DNA from: Candidatus Bathyarchaeota archaeon
GTDB lineage: Archaea; Thermoproteota; Bathyarchaeia; 40CM-2-53-6; RBG-13-38-9
DNA length: 5,183 nucleotides
Direction: 5' to 3'
NCBI GenBank assembly: GCA_026394315.1
Contig: JAPKYM010000136.1
Location: 1 to 5,183 of the forward strand
Shown here: piece by piece, positions 1 through 5,166 of the stretch
Layout of the letters: each line of letters starts with the position of its first letter
Position numbering within the stretch: position 1 is the first letter of the stretch
Notes under the pieces: model-generated
Database searches by the model: none
What the model was told of the DNA's origin: nothing
Seen by the model: the letters and a program-made list of their open reading frames with translations, nothing else
Position numbers and translations under genes: made by a program

Positions 1-542
1 TAACCTGCCTCATCAAGCCTCTTCGCCTTCCTGTCAAGGCCATCAACAGATCTGTCTTTCTCAGGGTCTGGCCAGTAGGGGTCGTTAATAATCTCGTCCA
101 AATTGTCCATGTGTTCCAGTGGATAGGGAGTTGCAAACTCCAAGTAGGTCTCACCGGCTTTCCTGTGGAAGCCACATTCATCGATGTACGAATTATCAGG
201 AAGGAGTTTCTGTGGTACGAAGGGTCTTGGGAACCTGATCGATACGGGTCTAAAGTCTATTCTGAATCTTCTATAGATCTTCTCATCTATGGGGGTTGTC
301 CACCAGGACGTATAGTGGGTGCCGCCAGGCCAATAGTCGATCTCCTTGAAGAATATTGGTAGGTGCAAGAAGTGTTTTAGATTGAAGTATGATTGTTTCA
401 TCATGAAGGATAAGCATCCGCCAAGTTCAGCCGGGACTCGATCAGCCTCTTGGTGTTCAAGAATCTTCCATACACGTTCTCTCGGCGTGTAGCGCTCTCC
501 AGGATAAATTATTGCCTTCTCTCCTCGTGATACTGTCTCCAA
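1..542 (-). CDS. URO-D superfamily protein (uroporphyrinogen decarboxylase / corrinoid methyltransferase-like), 5' part only
   Basis: The gene reads leftward from a TTG at 542 and is still open at base 1, so about 180 N-terminal residues are visible and the C-terminal half lies outside. I read it by hand from the reverse strand. The N-terminus (YTPRERVWKILEHQEADRVP then AELGG) matches the family opening in which a helix with RERV is followed by a DRVP turn and a Gly pair. Further in, FRIDFRPVSIRFPRP, a YIDECGF segment, TPYPLE near residue 150 and NDPYWPDPEKDR near residue 160 are the usual landmarks of this family (the 'D-RP', 'DEWG', 'PL' and 'WPDP' blocks). Such proteins decarboxylate uroporphyrinogen or, in many archaea and bacteria, move methyl groups between methoxy/methylamine-type substrates, corrinoid proteins and CoM. 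The visible half does not decide the substrate; the early divergence from heme-pathway HemE suggests the methyltransferase-like branch (inference). TTG 542 was chosen because a GGAGAT site lies 6 bases upstream and no ATG or GTG occurs before the conserved block. Confidence 0.85.
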   Translation of the reverse strand, partial: METVSRGEKAIIYPGERYTPRERVWKILEHQEADRVPAELGGCLSFMMKQSYFNLKHFLHLPIFFKEIDYWPGGTHYTSWWTTPIDEKIYRRFRIDFRPVSIRFPRPFVPQKLLPDNSYIDECGFHRKAGETYLEFATPYPLEHMDNLDEIINDPYWPDPEKDRSVDGLDRKAKRLDEAG

Positions 543-548
543 GGTGAA

Positions 549-554
549 ATCTCC
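549..554 (-). promoter_or_regulatory. Ribosome binding site for the URO-D-like gene
   Basis: GGAGAT on the minus strand, separated by six bases (TTCACC) from the TTG at 542. It resembles the archaeal anti-SD complement GGAGGTGAT and decides the otherwise ambiguous TTG start. Confidence 0.5.
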
Positions 555-580
555 AATTCGGCTAGCTCTACGTCCTGATT

Positions 581-589
581 CATATAAAG
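581..589. promoter_or_regulatory. Shared TATA element of two divergent genes
   Basis: The plus strand reads CATATAAAG and the minus strand CTTTATATG, both good matches to archaeal TATA boxes. Placing transcription start about 25 bases downstream of the box gives roughly 611 on the plus strand (about 28 bases before ATG 639) and roughly 558 on the minus strand (just before the GGAGAT site at 554-549). The element therefore fits both divergent genes, and the 96-base intergenic space has no other equally good box for either. No clear BRE distinguishes the two directions. Start sites are inferred from spacing only. Confidence 0.5.
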
Positions 590-638
590 CTTAATTGGTT
601 TATGTTCACTATAGAGCTCCCGAGTTGGGTTGCATTTG

Positions 639-2588
639 ATGAGGCTGGCTGCCGCCACCTTTGTCGGCTTGGCATTACTTTCGCTGACACTGATCTCAGT
701 CAACATACAGCCAGGCCTCTCCAAGTCTGCAGATGAGGCCGCAAGTTTCTCAACCTTGGCTCTCTCACAAACGAAGATCTATGATGGTGAGAACGCATCA
801 CTGATATTCTCCGTGAAGAACCCAAATGCTTCGGAGACACTGTTTTACGTCAGAGTGTTAAAGCACGAACGGATTGTCTTTGACGGCAAATCAAGTCCAT
901 TCGAGTGCACAAAAGGCGAGGATCCTAAACAGATGACTGCGGGACTTGGAACCTGGACCGGCCCCGAGACATACACACTGACCATCGAACTTCATTCATC
1001 GCCATCTGATACCCTCCACGACAGCAAGCACCTCTCGCTTACAGTAGTAAAGCTGACTGCGCAAGAGATTGTCTCCTCGCCGTCCAAGATCGTTTGGGGG
1101 TTAAATGATACTTTACCACTCAAGGTGAATTTCACCAATACTGGAAACGATGATATGCGAGATGCCGTAGTGACTGTGATGAGTTCGGATCTGAGAATAA
1201 GTCCGCTCAGCAGCGGCAATCTGGGAAATATCGCAAGCGGAGAGACCAAGTCACCATCCTTCACCCTCAGCTCATTAAACAAAAAAGACACTAAACCTGG
1301 ACTTTACAGTCTCAATCTGAGACTATCATTCAATGACTTCAGAGGTACAGCTCACCACCAAGATCAAGTCTTAGACTTTAATATTGAGAGAATGAAAACA
1401 AGAGTGCTCCTGTCATACAGCCCCTCCAATCCAAAATATGGAGACATCATCAAGTTCAGAGTCGAATTATCAGACCAGACTGGGAAGAAACTCGCTGGTG
1501 AATTCGTAACGTTTGATGTCGGATCAACGACTTCAAGAAATGAGACCGCACAATCAGGCATAGCAGCCTACACCTACCCAGCGGGATTTGATGCTGGAAA
1601 TCAAAGCCTGAGAGCGAGCTACAGTGGCTCAGAATACTACACGGACGCATCAGAGAACTTCAATGTAAGAATCGAAGCACTCGCAACCGTGCTTTTTGTT
1701 GAACCGGCAAAGGTACTGAACGCAACGATCCCGGCTCCCTTCAACGTAACACTTCTTGACGAAAGATCAAAACCCGTGACCAACCAATCCCTGAAGTGCG
1801 CAGTAGTGGCACAATCGGCCAATTTCTTCCAGACCGCTGAAACCGACTCCCAAGGCAAGGCGAACTTTGTCTTGAATCTAAACAGCTCGGGGAATGCCCA
1901 AATCACAATTTCATTCGCGGGATCACGTAACTATCTAAAAGGCACCAACTCTACATCAGTTAGAATAGATCCCGCAAGTACGCGACTTACGTTGAAGGGC
2001 AATCCCAGTATCGTTCTCTCTGGAAACACCGTTGATCTCGAGATTCTACTAAGAGACCTGTTGAATAGACCTGTTAGGAACGCAACAGCGATAGTTCTTT
2101 CTGACAAGAAAGCAGTCGGATCATTTACCACAGATCCAAGAGGCCTCGCGAAGGCAAGGTTTTCCCTCGATCCAGCCTTAGTCTATAAGACAACGAAGGC
2201 TCAGGTGAGTTTTGGTGGAGACCAAAGGTTCGCCCCAAGCATTGCAGAAATCGAGATAGTCAGCATCAATCCGACGGCTCTGCTGATTCTTATTGCTACA
2301 GTTTTGGGCGGTGCAGCCTCACTTCTTGTTTTTGCCGTGCGATCGAAACGGACTGAAAAGAAAGACATCCAACCTTCAGCGACAAAACCTGTATTGAGAC
2401 CACAGAAATTGGAGTCATATTCAGCAGAAAAGCTATCAACCATAGACGAGGAACTATATGACTACATTGTGAAGAACTCAGGGATAATATCGTGGAGCAA
2501 GGCATCTCAGGATCTCGGGTACACTGTGGAGCAGTTGAAGGCATCAGCTGAGAGGTTGAGGAAATCGGGTAGACTTACGCCAGACTAG
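639..2588 (+). CDS. Membrane-anchored multi-Ig-domain surface protein with cytoplasmic winged-helix tail
   Basis: This is a 649-residue protein if started at ATG 639. A TTG nine bases earlier is in frame, but ATG directly followed by Arg and a hydrophobic run (MRLAAATFVGLALLSLTLIS) makes a better signal peptide. Two CARDB/NEW3-like beta-sandwich regions follow (about 35-140 and 142-250). Three Big_1-type Ig-like repeats come next (about 251-345, 346-442, 444-541), each closing with an aromatic-x-G-S/D-x-x-aromatic block: YSGSEYY, FAGSRNY, FGGDQRF, spaced about 98 residues apart. About a dozen N-x-S/T sequons lie in this outer part, as expected for archaeal N-glycosylated surface proteins. A single membrane helix spans about 546-567, followed by RSKR (positive-inside). 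The last ~50 residues (from LSTIDEELYDYIVKNSG to the C-terminus) look like a winged helix: helix, then SWSKASQDLGYTVEQLKASA as helix-turn-helix, then RLRKSGRL. This suggests an outside-in sensor or adhesin carrying a DNA- or protein-binding domain. The ligand is unknown. The gene is monocistronic in the window and convergent with the ubiquitin operon. Confidence 0.85.
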   Translation: MRLAAATFVGLALLSLTLISVNIQPGLSKSADEAASFSTLALSQTKIYDGENASLIFSVKNPNASETLFYVRVLKHERIVFDGKSSPFECTKGEDPKQMTAGLGTWTGPETYTLTIELHSSPSDTLHDSKHLSLTVVKLTAQEIVSSPSKIVWGLNDTLPLKVNFTNTGNDDMRDAVVTVMSSDLRISPLSSGNLGNIASGETKSPSFTLSSLNKKDTKPGLYSLNLRLSFNDFRGTAHHQDQVLDFNIERMKTRVLLSYSPSNPKYGDIIKFRVELSDQTGKKLAGEFVTFDVGSTTSRNETAQSGIAAYTYPAGFDAGNQSLRASYSGSEYYTDASENFNVRIEALATVLFVEPAKVLNATIPAPFNVTLLDERSKPVTNQSLKCAVVAQSANFFQTAETDSQGKANFVLNLNSSGNAQITISFAGSRNYLKGTNSTSVRIDPASTRLTLKGNPSIVLSGNTVDLEILLRDLLNRPVRNATAIVLSDKKAVGSFTTDPRGLAKARFSLDPALVYKTTKAQVSFGGDQRFAPSIAEIEIVSINPTALLILIATVLGGAASLLVFAVRSKRTEKKDIQPSATKPVLRPQKLESYSAEKLSTIDEELYDYIVKNSGIISWSKASQDLGYTVEQLKASAERLRKSGRLTPD

Positions 2589-2600
2589 CGGTGCGCGCAT

Positions 2601-3002
2601 TCAGTAGTAGCGCGGTTGTGGAACAGAGAGGCCGTAACATTGTGAACAAAACATCATGTCGAGGTACTGTCTCCCGCAAGCCTTGCATATCCGACGGCCG
2701 CACCTGCCACAGATGTACATTGCGGGAAGTTCACGATGGTAGCTACAGTTACCCATGGACGGGATCTTCATCGAGACAGTTCTTCGCTCAGCAATATTTG
2801 GTGCTGGCGAAAGCTGAGGCGTGCCTGTAGGGGCGATCACCCTGACTGCCGGGCTAGGCTTCGGCGCAGCCTGTACCGATATTGTTGGTGTGACTGTTGA
2901 GGGGTATGTAGTTGAGGGCATAGGATACATTGAGCTGCCACAGTCGTAGCAGAACTTTGCCCTTTTGGGATTAGCTTTACCACATTTGGTGCAAGTAGGC
3001 AT
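2601..3002 (-). CDS. Small zinc protein: N-terminal zinc ribbon, Pro-rich linker, C-terminal RING/B-box-like finger; candidate E3
   Basis: This 133-residue protein is the last gene of the ubiquitin-like operon, 13 bases after the E1 stop. Its ATG has an AGAAGGA site five bases upstream. Residues 4-21 form a zinc ribbon: C4-x2-C7-x10-C18-x2-C21. Residues ~25-75 are a low-complexity linker rich in Pro, Ser and Thr. Residues 86-122 carry eight regularly spaced ligands, C86-x2-H89-x8-C98-x2-C101-x4-C106-x2-C109-x9-C119-x2-C122, enough for two zinc ions. The spacing is close to B-box type 1 and to the B-box-like fingers common in prokaryotic membrane proteins; B-boxes share the cross-brace RING fold. 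In the Caldiarchaeum ubiquitylation operon a small RING-finger E3 occupies the same place after E1, so an E3 or E2-adaptor role is the natural inference. The sequence does not prove it: a substrate adaptor or a plain zinc-ribbon protein remains possible. No membrane helix is visible. Confidence 0.85.
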   Translation of the reverse strand: MPTCTKCGKANPKRAKFCYDCGSSMYPMPSTTYPSTVTPTISVQAAPKPSPAVRVIAPTGTPQLSPAPNIAERRTVSMKIPSMGNCSYHRELPAMYICGRCGRRICKACGRQYLDMMFCSQCYGLSVPQPRYY

Positions 3003-3007
3003 TCCTG

Positions 3008-3014
3008 TCCTTCT
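3008..3014 (-). promoter_or_regulatory. Ribosome binding site of the zinc-finger gene
   Basis: AGAAGGA on the minus strand, five bases before ATG 3002, lying in the 13-base gap after the E1 stop codon (TAG, 3018-3016). It supports separate initiation of this last operon gene. Confidence 0.4.
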
Positions 3015-3015
3015 C

Positions 3016-4260
3016 CTAGGTCAATTTTGCGACGGCTTCACCATATTCTCCTGACTTTCTTTTAAGAGTAACTAGGAGGAAGTCTCCCCTCTTCACCACA
3101 TCTTTACCAATTGAGTCTTCACTTAGCTTCGTCGTTAGCCCTCCTGACAACCTGAACAATTGGAAAACCTTTGAGGCTGGAAAGAGTCCTTTCAAGTATC
3201 TTTCTCGGCTTTCAGTCCTGCTGAATTCTTTCATAGGAATCTCGAGTCTCTTGACAGTCTCACTTGCCTCCCCGTGTTCTCCGCAAATCATGCAATTCTT
3301 GTTCTTCGTAAGCTGAAGAACCGAGTACTTGTTGTATCTTAGGTCCGCAATCCAGATCCCTTCTAGAGGCTTTCCTGTTTTCTCCGGCCATTTACCATCT
3401 CGCAAATACGCTTTGTACCCAAGTAGCACCTTTGCGGCTTCTTGAGTCTGGATTGATGAAACCAACGATATTGTTGTTGGCAAGGATGGGATCTTGGTTT
3501 CTTCAACTGGTGCGTCACACGGATTTCTTAATCCTACCAGTTTGCCGTATTGAGAACCGGATACAGGGCATAGTGGACATGGATTCTCTGGAGGTATGTA
3601 TGATTGGACTCTGCACTGGTACCCTGCGATTCCGCTGTCTATCATGGGTATAAGATACCTTCTCGAGATGGATGACAGGAACACTCTGGAGGCGAAATTG
3701 TCGAGACCGCTGACTATAATATCTGAGTTCAAGAAGACGTCTGCAGGAAGTCTCTCAAGCCTTCCTTCGACCGCCGTGATGTCTAGGTAAGGGTATTTCA
3801 GGTGCAGCTTCTCAGCTAAAACCTTTGATTTGGGCTTGCCGAAATCCCTTCCGTCAAAAAAGAGCATGCGACTGAGATTTGAGATCTCGACTACATCATA
3901 GTCTACTATGGTGAGATGGTGGACTCCCAGCATGGCAAGGTTCTTTGCTGTCTCATTACCTATGGCGCCGGCTCCTGCTATCAGTACTCTCGAATTCGCC
4001 AGTCTGGCTTGACCTTCTTCACCCCAGAGGATCATCTGGCGTGACCAAAAGTAATCGACCTCTAGTTTCTTCGATCCAAGCTTGAGGCGGGAGAGCCGGG
4101 AGGTCTCTCTTAGAGGCCTTCCGTCCAATAGTAGTCTTGTGAGGGATCCTTCAAGGCTCAGCTTGGCGCAGATTACTTTCTTCAGTCTCGCTACGGTGAT
4201 GTCGGGTGAAACATCAACCTCTATCTCTCTTACCGACGGGATTCTTGCAGAAACCTTCAA
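3016..4260 (-). CDS. E1-like ubiquitin-activating enzyme with fused N-terminal ubiquitin-like domain
   Basis: This 414-residue ThiF/E1-superfamily enzyme is expected to adenylate the modifier's C-terminal Gly and then hold it as a thioester. Residues 1-69 form a beta-grasp ubiquitin-like domain (ITVARLKKVI helix; LLLDGRPL matching ubiquitin's LIFAGKQL; final strand KKLEVDYF) with no C-terminal GG. The adenylation domain starts near 74: nucleotide loop G96-A-G98-A-I-G101, acidic D120-Y-D122, SNLSR with R131, GKPKSK with K144, and SGLDNFASR with D187. A zinc site is formed by C228PLC231 and C323MIC326. C248 in RNPCDAPVEET followed by KIPSLPTTIS sits where E1 enzymes keep the catalytic Cys. Residues ~335-414 look like a C-terminal ubiquitin-fold (E2-binding) domain; this is inferred from position and strand pattern. 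The start is TTG: it is the only initiator after the E2 stop, the first beta strand begins immediately, and GAAGG (4272-4268) lies seven bases upstream. The protein is much longer than MoeB/ThiF sulfur-carrier activators, supporting a conjugation role. Confidence 0.92.
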   Translation of the reverse strand: MKVSARIPSVREIEVDVSPDITVARLKKVICAKLSLEGSLTRLLLDGRPLRETSRLSRLKLGSKKLEVDYFWSRQMILWGEEGQARLANSRVLIAGAGAIGNETAKNLAMLGVHHLTIVDYDVVEISNLSRMLFFDGRDFGKPKSKVLAEKLHLKYPYLDITAVEGRLERLPADVFLNSDIIVSGLDNFASRVFLSSISRRYLIPMIDSGIAGYQCRVQSYIPPENPCPLCPVSGSQYGKLVGLRNPCDAPVEETKIPSLPTTISLVSSIQTQEAAKVLLGYKAYLRDGKWPEKTGKPLEGIWIADLRYNKYSVLQLTKNKNCMICGEHGEASETVKRLEIPMKEFSRTESRERYLKGLFPASKVFQLFRLSGGLTTKLSEDSIGKDVVKRGDFLLVTLKRKSGEYGEAVAKLT

Positions 4261-4278
4261 TACTCGGCCTTCAGAATG

Positions 4279-4860
4279 TCAAGGCCTGGAAGGCCTGAGA
4301 ATAGTAAACTTCACTATGTCTTTCTGATCAGGTTGCCTTGTAGCCGCTGGGATCGGTATGATGTTGAACCTAACTGTATCTGCTTCGGAGGCTCTCTTTG
4401 GCTTCTTATTCATCGTTGGAAAGCCGTATTCACTACAGATCTTAGCTGCTTCCAAGCATTTTGGATTGTTAAAGACGTTGTCTGGATTGGGGTCGGATAG
4501 CAGGTAGTACATTGAGTTTACTACAGAAATGAGTTTCAGATTTGGCTTCCAATTGTCACCTAGAGTAGATACACAAACGGCGCCCGGAACAGCCGTCACT
4601 ATGTTGGGGTGTGAGATTTCTGTAAGCCAGGTCACCACAGGCGGCTTCACTGGATATTCTTCTGGCAATTCAAGTCGGAATCTCTGCCATTCGACGTATT
4701 CTGTGAAGGGCCAGATCTTTCTATCAGCTAGTTTCTTGACTTCACCTTTCTCGCATCTTAGCATGCCTTCATAGGTTGTTGGTGGATCATTCAGCGCTGT
4801 GACCGTCGGGAACTGATGGTTTAAAAAATCTTTTTCTTTGAGTAATTGGGGAATATTCAA
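4279..4860 (-). CDS. E2-like ubiquitin-conjugating (UBC-fold) enzyme
   Basis: This 193-residue protein has an intact UBC core. In order it shows an N-terminal helix (PQLLKEKDFLNHQF), the meander ending FRLELPEEYPVKPPVVTW (P70, P73, P74), the HPN motif H84-P85-N86, the active-site Cys C96 in GAVCVSTLGDNW, W104-x-P106, and S122-DPNPD after a helix, as in eukaryotic E2s. It would accept the modifier from the E1 cysteine and pass it to substrate lysines, alone or with an E3. HPN to Cys spans ten residues instead of the usual eight, meaning a two-residue longer loop next to the active site. About 55 residues follow the core (KCLEAAKICSEYGF onward, then a basic NKKPKR stretch and a beta-rich end). 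The TTG start lies four bases after the modifier stop (TGA-GTT-TTG). No other initiator precedes the first helix, and the GGCGGT encoding the modifier's GlyGly sits six bases upstream as a plausible ribosome site. Translation is probably coupled to the modifier gene. Confidence 0.93.
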   Translation of the reverse strand: MNIPQLLKEKDFLNHQFPTVTALNDPPTTYEGMLRCEKGEVKKLADRKIWPFTEYVEWQRFRLELPEEYPVKPPVVTWLTEISHPNIVTAVPGAVCVSTLGDNWKPNLKLISVVNSMYYLLSDPNPDNVFNNPKCLEAAKICSEYGFPTMNKKPKRASEADTVRFNIIPIPAATRQPDQKDIVKFTILRPSRP

Positions 4861-4863
4861 AAC

Positions 4864-5106
4864 TCAACCGCCGATTATGTTGTACGGCATAAGGGCCAAT
4901 TGAGCATTCTCCGGGATTCCTGCTGCTCCTACTGTGATGCTGTCATCAAGTACGACTCCACCGTACATCAAGGACACTGTAGATTGGTCGATTCCAAAAG
5001 ACACGCATACCTGTTGTTTGATCTCGCTGATAGTGTGATCCGGAAGAACCTCTATCTCTGCAAGCCCAGACTGAGGTCCGATCGGTGCTTGGATGAAGAG
5101 TTTCAT
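4864..5106 (-). CDS. Ubiquitin-like modifier with exposed C-terminal Gly-Gly
   Basis: This is an 80-residue beta-grasp protein beginning MKLFIQAP (compare ubiquitin MQIFVKTL) and ending NIIGG directly before the stop codon. By hand alignment it has three extra residues in the first beta hairpin, then the same length as ubiquitin from T25 (Ub T22) to L70 (Ub L67), then one extra residue in the tail. T25-I-x-x-I-K30 matches the alpha-helix start, LMYGGVVLDD matches LIFAGKQLED, and GIPENAQLAL matches NIQKESTLHL. The usual tail arginines (Ub R72, R74) are absent. Only two lysines remain, K2 and K30; K30 aligns with Ub K27. With GlyGly already terminal, no protease is needed for maturation, unlike eukaryotic ubiquitin and the Caldiarchaeum homologue. 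A GTG at 5115 is in frame, but it abuts the ribosome site; ATG 5106 has ideal spacing and matches ubiquitin's own start. It is the first gene of the operon Ub-E2-E1-zinc finger. A sulfur carrier (MoaD/Urm1 type) is less likely given the adjacent E2. Confidence 0.92.
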   Translation of the reverse strand: MKLFIQAPIGPQSGLAEIEVLPDHTISEIKQQVCVSFGIDQSTVSLMYGGVVLDDSITVGAAGIPENAQLALMPYNIIGG

Positions 5107-5115
5107 AAGAGACAC

Positions 5116-5123
5116 TCACCTCC
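5116..5123 (-). promoter_or_regulatory. Strong ribosome binding site of the ubiquitin-like gene
   Basis: GGAGGTGA on the minus strand is a perfect archaeal Shine-Dalgarno sequence. It ends nine bases before ATG 5106 but touches the in-frame GTG at 5115, so it fixes ATG 5106 as the start and gives an 80-residue modifier. It is by far the strongest site in the operon; the downstream E2 and E1 genes use TTG with weak sites. Confidence 0.75.
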
Positions 5124-5156
5124 AAACTGAGTTAGTGTCACAAACATAAGTCTTGT

Positions 5157-5166
5157 CATTATTATC
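5157..5166 (-). promoter_or_regulatory. Possible TATA element of the ubiquitin-like operon
   Basis: The A/T-rich GATAATAATG on the minus strand lies so that a start about 25 bases downstream (near 5136) would give a leader of roughly 30 bases carrying the GGAGGTGA site. A second candidate, CTTATGTTTG at 5150-5141, would put the start on top of the ribosome site and is less likely. The match to TATA consensus is only fair. If an upstream gene continues from beyond the edge, the promoter may lie outside the window. Confidence 0.25.

Noticed and set aside
111..362. Plus-strand open frame of 83 codons
   Set aside because: It lies opposite the clear URO-D-like coding frame on the minus strand; its translation has no family features.
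509..724. Minus-strand open frame of 71 codons over the divergent promoter
   Set aside because: It overlaps the signal peptide coding region of the plus-strand gene and ends inside the URO-D-like gene in another frame; no ribosome site or motif.
1392..2258. Three Ig-like repeats as DNA-level repeats or a recombination hotspot
   Set aside because: The similarity is at protein level only; the DNA of the three units is clearly diverged.
2592..2599. Perfect palindrome TGCGCGCA between the two convergent stop codons as a terminator
   Set aside because: It has no loop and no T-run on either strand, so it fits neither an intrinsic hairpin nor an archaeal oligo-T terminator; eight bases can occur by chance.
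4846..5130. Plus-strand open frame of 94 codons across the modifier gene
   Set aside because: It is a shadow of the ubiquitin-like gene; Cys/Arg-rich translation without motif, and the minus strand has the ribosome site and conserved fold.
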